A stretch of DNA of 64,000 nucleotides from Bryum argenteum (taxonomy: Eukaryota; Streptophyta; Bryopsida; Bryales; Bryaceae): assembly GCA_037043015.1 (NCBI GenBank), contig CM073328.1, positions 6,187,409 through 6,251,408 of the forward strand, read 5' to 3'. The notes beneath the pieces are model-generated. The model saw only the letters and a list, made by a program, of their open reading frames with translations. It did not search any database and had not been told where the DNA came from. The translations under genes were made by a program, and so were the position numbers. Shown here piece by piece: positions 22,863 through 35,522 of this stretch. The stretch's first letter is position 1. Every line of letters starts with the position of its first letter.

Positions 22863-24064
22863 TCTGTCATTATACATATAATTTCCCTACATAGTTTATG
22901 TAGAATTGTGATGTGTTCATATTCAAGCTCACAAGTTTATATAAGCAAGTTAATATAAGCAAGTTAGAAGTAACTTGCACGAAGAATACTTCTTTCGTAG
23001 GGAGAAGTTTTTGCTCCTAAATTAATCCCTAAAGCTTCAAGGCTTCATCTCCATGCTCTATGATATAAACTATCATCCTTGGATTTAAGGTGCAAATCTT
23101 TATTTATGGCATATCTTGAAGTAGGTAACCCATAAGATCTAGTACCTACCTTAAACATGTTCATGTATAAGTTACAAGTAAAAATTTCCTATCATTATAT
23201 TTAAAGTTGGAAAACACACTTTTTCTCCTTGTTGTAAAAAGGGACTGCAATGACTTGAGAGCCCAAATCTCTTTTTCGGGAAAAGATATAGTAAAAGAAT
23301 TCTACAATTAGTAAAAAAATTCAATTTCATTTGCTAAAATAGATTCATCAAGAGCCTGCCCAAAGTCCAAATTACTTGTTTGGGGATGTTGCAACTTTAG
23401 AAAATAACAAGCCAACTACTAGCTCCCAAAGTTTCATGGGCCCAATATCTATGTTTCACCTTCAAAATTGCCTTTTTGCAATGCAAGATGAAAATTTTCA
23501 ATCGGAGGCATATTCTGAAGTAGGTAACTGTAAGATCTTGTATGTCACTTGTGCATATTAATGTGTACTAATTCTTAAATTTAAATTCCTCATTGTTGTA
23601 GATCATAAGAGTCAAAGTCAATCTCTAAATGCCCCAACCTATTTTTGGCCAAAATACACAGTTTCAAAAAAAATTCTCATAGATGGAAATGGATATAAGT
23701 TATTCCGATTTTAACAGGACAACCATTTAGCGACTTAATATAGATCATTCATATCAAATTTTGAGTCATGACATCTCATAAATTGCAAGATCATAATATA
23801 TTAGTCCTCTATCAACAAATTATTTAGAATGAACAACTTTCCAACTAGAAAGTTGTTCTCTTTTATTTCATAAACAACCTCGCACTAAAGATACTTGACA
23901 CTGTTTTGTTAGGCATTAATGTCACATTTAACCACTTGTGGACTAGAAGTAGTTGAGAAGTAATACGTTGGGGCTCCTCCCATAACTTTGTGAACACAGA
24001 AGCAAATCTAATCAAACATTAAATTTGGGGGGTTCCACAAGAATATATAGATATTGAAATCCCC
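22863..24064. other. Intergenic DNA
   Basis: No supported gene. A phrase around TTGAAGTAGGTAACCCATAAGATC at 23115 recurs in diverged form near 23515, suggesting an old duplication of about 400 bp. Confidence 0.35.
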
Positions 24065-24068
24065 TTAA

Positions 24069-24999
24069 CCCTTTCATGACCACTCCTGTTTTGGAAGTCG
24101 AGGTTTTTTTGAGGTGTCTGGATGTATTTTGGAGTGCATCGAACAAATGAAGGGTCAAAATTAAGATCCGACCGTATAAATGTGTAGTGAACTTCATATA
24201 CATGCTAGTGGCCAAACATGGGTTAGATCTACCGTATGAACTAGAGTATTTTGATGTTCCGAGTCAAGTGTAGTACATAGCGTATACATGACCTCGAAGC
24301 TTTTTACTAGAATTAGAGACCAGAATATCCAGATTTGGGCAAAACACATGTGGTCAATATTGTAGAGAGTTTGAAGATCTATCCAACCACACCATGAGCG
24401 TTGCATTTCGAGCATTTATGAAACCGAAATTGTAAAAAGAGACCAAGAACCCAGTTCCTTGTATACGGTAGCGTACAAGAAATACATGGGATATCGTAGC
24501 AAATATGGTCAGATTGAAAAATCAGACATGGTCACATTCATCAGACGCTGAGCCTTGACGTAGAATCAGTGTGCAAACAACATGTGTTGATTCTTTTTGG
24601 GGAGGATTTCAGGTTGTACAAATTTATACGCTTCTATAAACGGTGTAGGGTTGCCAAAAGAAATCAACTCTTCTTTTGACAACAGAGCCAATTGAGTAGT
24701 ACCCCATGTTCCCAAGGGACCCTTAGAATTGGTGTCATGTGTCCTCGACAGCCGTATTTCCTGAATCTTTCTCACTTCTTTCCAAATCACCTACCGTATC
24801 TCATACTCATTACCATGTATAGACAGCTCTACCGGGCGGATTACGAGTCCAAATGCATTGTTGTTTTGTGTAGTAGATCCACCACACACTCCTCTTCTGG
24901 CGTTGTTCTCTAACATTTTGTTGTTTCTACACAGATTCTACTCAATCATGGAATAACCACACTTCAGCGACTATATTTGGTTGATTGGTCATGAAAGGG
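24069..24999. mobile_element. 931-bp piggyBac-like non-autonomous element
   Basis: The element is bounded by exact TTAA (24065-24068 and 25000-25003) and has a perfect 14-bp terminal inverted repeat CCCTTTCATGACCA. A near-identical copy lies in opposite orientation at 56870-57801 (932 bp), also with TTAA on both sides. No frame longer than about 75 codons exists, so it lacks a transposase and would need one in trans. TTAA target duplication with CCC-starting ends is diagnostic of the piggyBac superfamily. Confidence 0.85.
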
Positions 25000-25003
25000 T
25001 TAA

Positions 25004-26064
25004 GGTGGATTTCAATTAGCATACTTACAACTTCAATTGAAAAAACCATAATCTTTCCCAGTCCAAATTTCGTGAATGCGTCTAGATTTAGTTGAATGTG
25101 GCTACATTGTGAAGATTGAGATTTTTGGAGGTTGTCCTAGTAGAATTGTAGGATTTACAACTTGGATCTTTAAAAATATGAGTACTTTTATTATCGTAAG
25201 TATATTTCCAAAAAAATATAAAAACCAAAAACTAAAAAAGAATCAATTGCTACCCTATCTAGGCTTGAAAATAAGAATTTGTGTTAAAAATTTCTAAGAT
25301 TCGACTTTAATTTTTAAAATGTACACACACCTTGTAGCATAAAGAACTTTTACACCAAATAATAGCCAAAAATATTAAAAGCTAGACCTTTTATTTAGGT
25401 TGCTTAAAACAAAAAAAGCTCAATTTGGCTTTAAGAGAGCTTTAAAGAATAAAAAGGAAAAATAGCTCAAAAATAGACCCTACGCACTTAAATCCTTGCC
25501 CACCTTTAAAATATTTTGGATGTGACTAAGTTTTTAATCTCAAAAATAAGTCCCAAATCAGAATCCAACTGAAATAAAAAAAATTAAATCTAACGATGGA
25601 TGAAGGAGATGTAGGTCGTCAAAATCATCCATTTATAACCTTTTCATAGTAAAAACATCATTGCAAATCTATTAACCAAAGTTATTTGGATCAAAAAGTT
25701 TCTAACTAAAAATTTGTTGAGATTCATCTTATGACCATACTCATAAAAGAATATTTTTGATCTGACATAATTGGCTTGCATTGGTGAACCATGCATTATG
25801 TTTGAGAACTTGAAACTAAATTCACCTTCATTGAAATACATGTCATTAACTCATACTTCAATAGATATCTCTGCAACTTCATACCACAAATATTTAGCTT
25901 CATTTGGAACTCAACCCCAGTGATTTCATTAAAATCAAAGTTCAAATGAAGAACCTATGGCTACAACCTACAACTATTTTTGAGCATTTGGGACATCTAG
26001 GGGTTGAAAAACAAGTCTATCTCACTTTTGTTTCCAAAGACACCGCTTTGGGAGTATATATTAC
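25004..26064. other. AT-rich repeat-like DNA
   Basis: No gene. Phrases such as TGTACACACACCTTGTAGCAT and GCTCAATTTGGCTTT echo the L repeats at 39010-39140 and 45540-45660, so this is probably an old relic of that family. A TAGGGG end at about 25999 resembles the right end of the CCCCTA elements. Confidence 0.4.
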
Positions 26065-26480
26065 TTAACCTCCAACTATTCTTACAAGCCAAATAGGCTT
26101 TTGTTGTTCTGGGCAGGCTAGATTAAGGTGTTAAAATTATCATTTCTCACATAGATTCTTAATGAGTGCGCAACAAATTGCAAAGTCAAATTCTAATTTG
26201 AAGTATTTAAACACGAATATTAGTTTTCACACCACGTAGCTGGAAAAAAAAAACAAAAAAAAAACAACGGTTTCATATTATTCCAGACATAGAAATACAA
26301 AAAGAATTTGAAAACCATTTTTTACTAGTATACACTAAGTGTACGACAAGATTGAGCGTACGTGTGACATTTGAATACTTTATTTTGAGTTCCATTTGTG
26401 AAATCTTTTTGAAAATGTGTTTTTAGGCTAAGAATAAGTTGTAAGTTATAAACAAAAAAATTTCTCAAAATGATCTAAAT
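26065..26480. mobile_element. Degraded relative of the 603-bp TTAA element
   Basis: It begins TTAACCTCCAACTATTC and follows the left half of the element at 40277-40879 through GCAACAAATTGCAAAGTCAAAT and TTAGTTTTCACACC. The right end was not located, so boundaries are approximate. Confidence 0.45.
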
Positions 26481-26937
26481 CTCTAATTTTGAAAAATTTC
26501 GGAAGGGAAATTTGTAAAATTTACTAAAGAGTTTGAAGCTTGCTCTTGTAACCTTTGAACCCCTGCCCTTGTAAAATTGGTAAATTTTGAACTTAGGTCA
26601 CTCGAAAATGTGAGTAGAGCTTTAGTAATGTATATAGGTGTTTAGTTTTAATCAAATGGTACTTGCAAAGTTGAACATGAAAAGCTCTTGTCTTGCCCTA
26701 GGTACTTGGAAAGTTGAACATGAAAAGCTCTTTTCTTGCCCTAGTTCTGCTTGAAAGCTCAAATTTGTACTAAAAATTTCAAAAATTGAAATTTGACTGT
26801 GCACAGACACCTTGTTGTATAGGAAACACCCAGTAATAAATATTTAAGGTACATTATTAAATTTATTCTCTACATCCAAGTTATCGAAAATCTCTATAAT
26901 AACTAGGTCCGTCTGACGATCCTTCCTACCCAACAAA

Positions 26938-27045
26938 GTACCAACCTACCAACATACAAACCTACCAACCTACCAACATACAAACCTACCAACCTACCAA
27001 CATACAAACCTACCAACCTACCAACATACAAACCTACCAACCTAC
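26938..27045. repeat. 24-bp minisatellite
   Basis: Just over four perfect copies of a 24-bp unit (CCTACCAACCTACCAACATACAAA in phase) follow one another. The unit itself is built from CCTACCAA and CATACAAA octamers. Confidence 0.95.
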
Positions 27046-27332
27046 CTTTTTTTATGTTCTTTGAATTATATTTAAAAAATAAATAAAATAAATAATAAAT
27101 AATATTGTTCGAGAAATGGTAAACACGAGATACTTTTTTAAAAGTACCATATAAAGAGCTTCCTCGTCGAGACGACGGGAACCTTACTAGTAAACATTTT
27201 AGCTTTCTTGAATCTTTAGGGTAAATGGCCTCTTTGACTTCTATGATATCACACCTCCAACTTTTGTACCCTTACACCTCCTCACACCCGTCCTACCACC
27301 ATGGTTAAATCCTATTTTATAATAATATCACA

Positions 27333-27666
27333 GATAGAAACTCCGGTCCCTTTCTAAGGGGCCGGCCTGACTAAAGTGTCCGTTCGTAGTGGTGATATCC
27401 CGATGGCCACCGGAAAGGAGAAATTGGAACAATACTACTTCCCTCTCTCGAGGGTGGACACTATAACTACGCTCGTTTATAGCCTAATTACTAGTGCCTT
27501 GAAGATACTTGACATAGTATCCCCCCAAAGGGCTTTGAGGTACCCATACAACAAGGTCCAAGGACCCCACAATAGTTGGGAGGATCGCGCCGACATGGGG
27601 AATGGAACCCACAACCTCCTCATTGGGGTCATGAGCCCCAACCACCAAACCAAAAGCTTGCGGTGC
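27333..27666 (-). mobile_element. tRNA-derived SINE, second subfamily copy
   Basis: The head on the minus strand starts GGCACCGCAAGCTTTTGG, followed by TTTGGTGGTTGGGGC (box A-like) and GGGTTCCATTCCCC (box B-like). It shares the additional CGGTGGCCATCGGGATAT segment with the copy at 22205-22640. It is slightly shortened after the box B region. Confidence 0.75.
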
Positions 27667-27669
27667 CAT

Positions 27670-28934
27670 AGCAATATCACATATAAACTAAGACTAAAAA
27701 ACATTACAAATCCATGTAAATACCAAAATCCATAACTAACATGTAATTTTCCTCATTAACAACAACCACTAACGATTCAAAACTCAAAGAAAATAAGACA
27801 AACCATTGACTTCACTTAGATCTATTGTGAGTGAGAAAAAGTTCTTATCTGAAAATGGAAATGGAAATGGAGTCGTTAGTGGCCATCAATTCTCCAACTA
27901 AAGAAACTCCGGAAGTGTCTGAATCTTGATAATTAATGAATTCATGGTAAGTCCGAGTTGAGTGAGAACAACGTTTGAACCAACATCTCGGTGCGAAGAA
28001 ATAATGACTGGAAACAGAGTGATTTCCATCGGGGGGTTCGATCGAGACCCGGCCCGGCCCGTCGTCGTCGTCTTCGTCGGACCTGCAGGGAGAGGGGAAG
28101 GGAAGCTCGCCCGCCCGCTCGATTGCTGGCTCGCTCGCGCAGACACACTGACCAGCTATGGCGTTCCGATGTCGCTAGGGTTTTATCATCCTCACTTTCT
28201 CGCTACGGGAACCTTATCACTCGGGAGATGCTTAATTAGAATTGCCGTTCTTTCGCCTCCCTACCCTTCCTTTCCCACGGCCGTTGCGTCGTTTGGATGG
28301 TGCAGGCTTCCTGGAATGGGCCGTTCTTATCCGCTCTCACTATTGTTGCGGATTCCTCTAGCAGCAGCAGCAGCAGGGGACGGACGCTGTCGACACGATT
28401 CCTCCACCCCGGGGGGTTTAATTTTCGCTTAGTGCCCCAAGCTAGGGTTTCGCATTTCTCTTTCTTGCGAGCCTCTCTTTCCGTGTGTTAGGGCATTTAT
28501 TGAACCCACAGCACGCAATCGTCGATTTTTCTTGTTGGAGCTTTCACGAAGAATCAGAGTTTCTTGTGGTTTTTTGAGCTCTTTAAGAGTGTGAGGCGGG
28601 ATAAGTAAGGAGAGTAGGGTTGTTCGGTTGAGTTTCTTTAGTTTGTGCTGGAGTAATTTTTTTTTTTGGTTAGCTTGGCGACCTCTGTGAGTTGTCGGTG
28701 GATCAAGTTTTTATGTTATGAGGTTAAGTGTATTGAGTTTGACGTTATGTTAACCATCGCTCGCCTCCAGTTCTTCAGATATATGGCTGTCGGTTTTCCA
28801 ATTGGCCGGTTCCTATCTCCACTTCTCGGCATTATGAACATACGGTGGAGATAATCGCAGATTTGACAATTAGCTAGCTAGGTCGGGTGATTGTTAGATC
28901 TCAGGAGTAGTAGAGTTTGAGCGTTGCAGTCACC
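27670..28934 (+). promoter_or_regulatory. Promoter and 5' leader region of SIZ1
   Basis: From about 28020 the composition switches from AT-rich to GC-rich, with (AGC)n at about 28362-28376 and several TAGGGTTT-type motifs typical of plant 5' regions (28177, 28443). A TTGCAG lies nine bases before the SIZ1 ATG and could be the acceptor of a 5' UTR intron. Frames here are not conserved-looking and are probably non-coding. Confidence 0.4.
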
Positions 28935-31900
28935 ATGGCCGACGTAGCCTCTCGCTGTCGGGTATGTCTTCTTTTCAGGGAAAGATCACTTGAGCTTGTT
29001 TGGTTTTTTGATCTTGAGCATGGGTTTAGAAAGAATGCAGAGCAAAATTGTTTCGGAAGTCTCGATTTCTGAAGTACAGTTACTTTTGGCTGATCAATTG
29101 ATGGTCTGCTTACAGAGTCAGCTGGGATCTTTTCGCATTAGGGAGCTTAAAGATGTCCTGGCACGATTGGGTCTTCCCAAGCAAGGGAAGAAGCAGGTAC
29201 TTACATATTTGGATCACGTCCTTGCTGAGTTGTTTATTTCTTGTAGCGTAGGCATAGCTTTTTGGGCAAGTATGTCTACCCTCGATCACTCTTGTTGGAT
29301 CAGTTTGATGTCCATGTGGGCGCCCGTCAGTGACACGAGATAAACTGAGAGACTTAATTTAGCTGTAGTGAGAGCCCTTGGGCACTGTGCAACGCTCAAA
29401 TGCGTAGTGGGAATTTGCCGGACTGGAGTTCGAGTTAAGGCAGAGTTGTAGGATATGAAAAGAATCGCCACATCTTTCAAAAGAATCGCAGTAGACTTAT
29501 TTTGAGGAGATACTATCCTGAGCTCCGAATCTCCATAGTGTGCATTAGTCTTCAGCTTGTAGAGATATTCAATATCTGGTAGCTGGGAACCGCCATCCTC
29601 TTTTCTACAGTAGTTGCAGGATTGGTCTAGCCGCCGAAGAATTGTTTACTTTCAAGATACTGTCTTCGCCAGTTGCGGGTTGCTACGATTATGGCGGTTT
29701 CAGCCTTTTCACCTTTATAACCTATTTCATTGTGGTCCGAGCAGATTCTTATGGACAAGATTATGGGTTTGATCAATCCTCCAGATAAGCAAGCACTAAC
29801 TAGAGGTGAGTGGTTGGTAATATCAGGAGTAAGTGTTGTTCGGAGACGTTGTAAGTCAAGTTAATGCCAGGGTTTCAAGAATAATACCGGCTGTTTATGT
29901 TCTTTGCTGTTGTTGTTAGTTTTGGATCATCTTCAGCTATGTCGTTAGTATCGGTGCATGCTGATATGAAGGGGCGTCCGGATTCTGGTAACAGAATCAT
30001 GCTAAGCATAACGTAATGTGGACCGATATCTTCACTTCACGGACCTTGACCTTCGGTTTATGTCGATTTAACAGGCCCTAAAAGTAGCAAGAAAGTCGTT
30101 TCTAGAGAGGAAGCAATCGCAATCATCGATGACCAATATAGGTGCGTGCTTCTCCTGCTAAATTGTTGGAGATGATTCAAATTGGAAGTGCTTTAACACT
30201 GTGGGATATACGTCGTTGTAAATCGTGATTGTACTTTGAGTCAAAGCACGTCGGTGCTTTCCTCTTTGAAGAAGTAGTGATGCATGCTTCTTGAAGTTGA
30301 ATTTTAGTAGTTTGGATCACATGTATGCAACTTGAGTAGGGATATTGCTTCGAAAGCTCCTTCACTCGAACAGATACTTGTAATATAGACTCAGTTCACT
30401 TTGCAACGCTGTAAAATGTTATGTTCGTTCTTCCGCTTCATACTATCACCTGGAAGCTTTTGAAACAATTCTTTCCACTTGTTCACGTATGGAAGCAGCC
30501 ACTATGGCTTTATAAACTCTTTGTAGCCAGTTAGTTTACGTTTGAAACTTGTAAGGTTGCTTCTTAAGGATGTTTTATTCATTTTCCCTTAGTTCTTTGG
30601 GTTTTTATGGCTTCTTACAGCAAAAGACTAACATTAGTACAGTGGGCACAGGAATAGTGGTATAATTGTGGAGGGATCAACCTTTACAACCTGCTCCTTA
30701 AAGTATACGTTTTTTTGGGAATGTGACAGGAAGCTTAGAAATTCTGGAGCTGATTTGTTCAAGCATAAATCTGCTAAGTCTGGATCAAGCAGCGGTTACC
30801 CCTCAGCTGGGCCTGAAGGGCATATCGTCAGCGACGAGATTAGAACTCGGTGTCCTTGTGGAAGTACTGTGGAAACCGGAACCATGATTCAGGTTTTTGA
30901 TTTTTACTATCTCTGCTTTTCAGTCAGATTGTTATGTGTGCCTGCTGAGCTATCCTGTAACGAAGCGGAACCTGTTATTGCTCAGATGGTTTTGTGTATG
31001 TAACATCATATGACTAACTTTTTCTACAGCCTTCGAATCATTGTCACTTTTTGTCTAAATGGGGACGTCTCGCTTTTGCAGTGTGATGATCCCAGTTGCC
31101 GAGTCTGGCAACACATGAGTTGCGTTGTCATTCCAGAGAAGGCAGTAGATGGTGTTCAACCCGAAATTCCACCAAATTTCTACTGCGAGCTTTGCCGCAT
31201 AGCCCGTGGTGACCCGTAAGTATTTACTCCAATTGCAGTTTGTTTGGACTTGCATATTGGAAGCTGTTGTTGTATGTGAATTGCTAGTTTATGGTCGTGC
31301 TGATTGTTAATGTTTTCATGATGTCAACAGGTTCTCTGTAGCACTGTCTCATCCTTTTATGCCTGCGAAGCTTATTTCTGCAGCCTCATCCAAATCAGAT
31401 GGGTACGATTTTCAATTTAATAGTTGCAGGATTTGAAAGGACGAAGGCTGCGGATGTTCTAGATCTTTTCACTATGACATTGAGTAGTGCATGGCTGTTG
31501 TTTTCTTATACTGGAATTTCGAAATTTCATGCAATTCTTGAGGAATTTCTGGTTTTCGGCTTCTTAATCCGATGGCAGCTGAATTCTGCGTGTTAGTACT
31601 TGTTCTGACGGATCTATACGTGGTTGGCATTTGAATGCAGGACCAATACATTACAAAGCATAGAAAAGTCGTTTTATCTAACTCGTCGAGATCGAGAGGA
31701 TCTTCAGAAACCGAATTATGATTTGCAGGTGTGAACTCAACCGATCGTATTGTTAGATTGTCGTTTATAAGGATTTAAGGTCTCTTTTAATATATTATGT
31801 GGACAGGACTCTGAGTATATTCTGAACACTGATTTTGGAATATTCTTATAATTGTCGTCTTCTACATGTGGTTCTGGTAGTGTTAGGGGACCGGTTCTGG

Positions 31901-34900
31901 CACATGATGCTAGAGCTCTATCTTCTATTGTGTAAATTAGTACAGTATGGACTGATTCGATGTGTCCATGTCAGGTCTGGTGCGTTCTTCTGAGCGACAA
32001 GGTCTCTTTTCGCATACACTGGCCTTCCTACGCTGATCTACGAGTAAATGGTATGTCATTTACGACTTCAGTATTGATTGGCACCCTGGTACCCGGGTTT
32101 TTTGGACTAGAGAATCTTGTGAACACTGTTATCTTTAGTTGCTTGAAACAAGCTGCAGATGTTCTGAGAATTTCAATCAAATTGTATGACTGCTTTAACA
32201 TTTTATGGATGGTTTTATTGCATTCTGCAGGAATTAATGTACGGGTTACGAATCGACCTGGTCAACAACCTTTAGGAGCAAATGGCCGAGATGAAGGCCC
32301 TGGCGTAAGTGGCGTCTTTGCTCACCCAAAATCTTTCTTCTAGGCTCTGTTAGATTTGATTTAAGAAGCCTTTTTGTTGCAACAAAACATCAGAAATACT
32401 TATTGCAGATTGGTCTTTATTTTTTCAGATTACTGTATGTACCAGGGAAGGACTCAATAGGCTGACTATGTCAGCATATGATGCCCGCCCGTTCTGTTTA
32501 GGGGTGCGAATCATTCGCCGTCTCTCCTTGGAGCAGGTTAGTTGCCGTCTCAATCTTTCGATTTCAACTGTATATTTTGATAAATCATTCTAAGGCGGAG
32601 TTTCTTCCGATCCAATAAATTATGTATTTTGCAACTCTGCCTTTATCTCATCTTTGTTCATGTGCCATTGTGCTACTGGGGCTTGAACCAGCTATACTTT
32701 GCCTGATTGTGGATGGGTGTATGGCTGTTTCAAAGGTTATGGAACTCATCCCAAGCGAGAAGGATGGAGAGCCGTTTGAGGAGGCAATGGCCCGTGTGAG
32801 ACGATGCATCAACGGAGGGGGTGGTCAAGTGGGTGGTGACGACGATGGCAGCGACAGCGACTTGGAAGTTGTGGCTGAGTCTATCACTGTTAACTTACGC
32901 TGTCCGGTGAGAATCAAGCTTAAATCTGAACTGTGATTCCTGTCAGTACGTTCAATTGTGGCTTTTCTGATCAAATCATCCGTCTGCTTCGAGATAAGTA
33001 AGAGTTCACCTTTCTGTAGGGATAAAAGAAGCATTTGCTGAAGAGGTTCTCAGGTTACCGAATTCTGTATATTCTTATGTTATTTAATTTGTGATGCGCA
33101 GATGAGTGGGTCTCGTATCAAGGTTGCAGGCCGCTTCAAACCCTGTCTTCATATGGGCTGCTTTGATCTTGACACATATGTGGAACTGAATCAACGAGCA
33201 CGAAAGGTATCTAAGCTATATAGAGTCCTAGTTTTCAGACATTGCCGCATGTACACATTCATTCACTCGTGAAATAGCTGTTAACGTTATTGAATTAGAT
33301 GATGTTTTGGTTTTTGTAATCAGAGTGCAGAGATATGATGGATAGCTGCTGACATTTTCTGAATTTCTTGGCTGGCGCAGTGGCAATGTCCAATTTGTTT
33401 GAAGAACTACTCCATTGAGCATCTTATCATCGACCCATTTTTCAATCGGATCACGAATGCGGTATGCATTAAGAATCACTCTTATTTGCATCTGAAGTTT
33501 AGAAGAAACTCACAGAGTCCACATCATATTGTGTCATCCAAATCCTAGATGGAACCAGATTTTACATGGAAGCGAGTTTAATGTGGACTCTTTCGTTTTT
33601 TCTAGACGTTCAATATCACAGTCTTCGACATCTTAGGATTTTAAGTTCCATTTTTTTAGGTTGGGGTGTATCTTAGAATCTGTTGTGGCCCTCTTATCAG
33701 GTGAAAAATATGGATGAAGACATCACGGAAGTGGAGCTGAAAGCCGACGGTGTCTGGCGGCCGAAACTGGAAGGGAATGCCAGGAATAGCGAGCCATGGC
33801 GTCCATCACCGGCTAGCGCTGCAACGATTGTCGCGAATGGAAACAAACCAGCAGCAGCACCTGCGGTTCTTTTCAACAATCCCGTTAAAGTTGAAGAAGG
33901 ATTGTCGTCCCATGAGCATGGCTCCTTGCGGTTCAGACGAACTCCAGATGGTCATTGGGCTCTAAACGGCCCCAAACGGAACGGTGGCCCAAGCCAACAG
34001 GTCATGAGCATACCTAGACCAACAAGGAGTAGCAGTGCCACTGACAGCAATCTCAAGGGTGACGAGGATGAGCATAGTGTGAACCAAGACCCAAGTGAGA
34101 AGAACCCCGTCTCCATGGATGAGAACGACGAAGCCGAGTTTTCGTCACGACCACGGGAGGCACCTGCGGGAGGATGGCAAGCAAGTGGAGGTGAGCCTGT
34201 AAGTGGAAGTGGAGCTGACGTGATAGTTCTCAGCGACACAGACGACGAAGGAGGAGAAGAAGAAGCTATAGTTGGGTCCTCTGGCGCATCAATGTTCGCA
34301 GAATCTGATGTCGTTGGGAATGGGAGGATACGTTCTTCTGAGGTTAGCATACCGAATGACACAAATGGTGATTCATCTGGTCTTGCACTTGGCTTAGAAA
34401 GTGCTGATGTGACTCTCGCGAGCCACTCCGGCTCTCTCCCTTTCAACCCTCTCGTGAGCACCAGAGTTGGCCTCACTCTTCCTGACGAAGGCACGAGTTT
34501 GCACAGCGGTTTAGGCTTGCAGTTGGACACGAACAGCAGCTTCTGGGCAGTCCCTGCTGAAAACCCCCGAGATAATGGGGATTACCGGTCATACTACCCG
34601 GGTCAACCTGAGGCTGGTTTGCACCATGCCCCTCCTGTGCGGCCAACTCCGGTACCAGCAGTTGCAGGCTCCGGGTTCTTGTCCACTTCGCTTATTCGGG
34701 ATGACTCGTTGCAATCAGGCTGGAAAAGCTACAGGCCGTATGGAGCCGTGGAAGGCGGTAGTATGGATAGTGAAACAACTGCTTCACCCTTGCAAAACTT
34801 CTTACCTGCCCAGCCAGCTCGAGCAGAGGTAATGTCTCTTGCTAAAATTCTCCTTGATTGCTGGCACTTCTTAATGTGATCATGAACTTGTTTGACTCAC

Positions 34901-35522
34901 AATTCACGTGTAAATCATGCAGGTTCAGGAAAACATTCGGGAGTCATTAAATCCTGATGAAGACATTGACAACGATTGGTTCTCGCTCAGTCTAGGCGGG
35001 GGAGACAATTTCGCGGTGGAATCGACTCCAACTCAAAGCTTACGCACGAGTCCAGTGCAGCGGAGTCCCGTGCAGCGGAGTCCAGTTCATCGGAGTCCAG
35101 TGCAGCGGAGTCCAGTTCAGCGTTTGTCGCCAGTTCTGCATCCTAGAGTTCTTGAATCTGAATCCCACGCACGAGGTACAGAAGTTTCTAGATCGTAGTC
35201 TTTGGTGTAGTTGTCTTCTTTGTTGAGCTTATCTAATAGTAATATTTTAGTTGTCTTTCTTGAGCGTCGCCTTTTCTTTTCTTTTCTTTTCTTTTGTTTT
35301 GATTGGCTTCTTGGCTGTTGGTGGGGTTGGATTTTAATTGCAATAATTACTGTAATGCTAGGTCTGGGTAGCAATGGATCGTCCCAACGCCTAATGGACT
35401 CACGACCTCCAGTTCGCAGACATCTTACCGCAGACGGCCATCCTTTTCCAGTAAGGCCACGTAGCAGCGCTGTGCATCCTCGGAGAGTGATCCGCCAAGT
35501 TCGGATGGATGACTCGGAGTAG
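28935..35522 (+). CDS. SIZ1: SIZ1 E3 SUMO-protein ligase, 17 exons
   Basis: Exons: 28935-28961, 29116-29196, 29745-29805, 30075-30141, 30730-30892, 31082-31215, 31331-31402, 31641-31728, 31975-32050, 32231-32304, 32429-32536, 32736-32906, 33102-33206, 33381-33461, 33701-34828, 34923-35175, 35362-35522; about 949 residues, all GT-AG and in frame. Domains: SAP DNA-binding (about 10-60); PHD finger starting CPCGS at 120, with a CDDPSC and [10 protein letters not shown] core; PINIT (about 215-320); SP-RING with C389, H391, C394, C412 and C415, which recruits the SUMO-loaded E2; and a SUMO-interacting VIVLSD followed by an acidic run (610-622). The SAP+PHD+PINIT+SP-RING order is that of plant SIZ1, which SUMOylates nuclear regulators in phosphate, temperature and hormone responses. 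The C-terminus carries SPVQR repeats. Reading through the last donor would instead give a shorter tail with a stop at 35196-35198. Confidence 0.95.
35045..35125 (+). repeat. 15-bp coding repeat in SIZ1
   Basis: Within exon 16, five copies of a 15-bp unit (AGTCCAGTGCAGCGG and variants) encode [25 protein letters not shown]. Each unit adds one Ser-Pro site. Confidence 0.9.

Noticed and set aside
26938..27045. Possible CRISPR-like array
   Set aside because: The 24-bp units are contiguous with no spacers; it is a minisatellite in a eukaryotic genome.
27962..28432. 156-codon frame in the GC-rich region upstream of SIZ1
   Set aside because: GC-rich 5' leader DNA often lacks stops by chance; no domain, signal or splice link to SIZ1 was found.
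33952..34530. 192-codon minus-strand frame inside SIZ1 exon 15
   Set aside because: It is a shadow of the long coding exon; the plus strand is firmly assigned by the domain series and splice sites.
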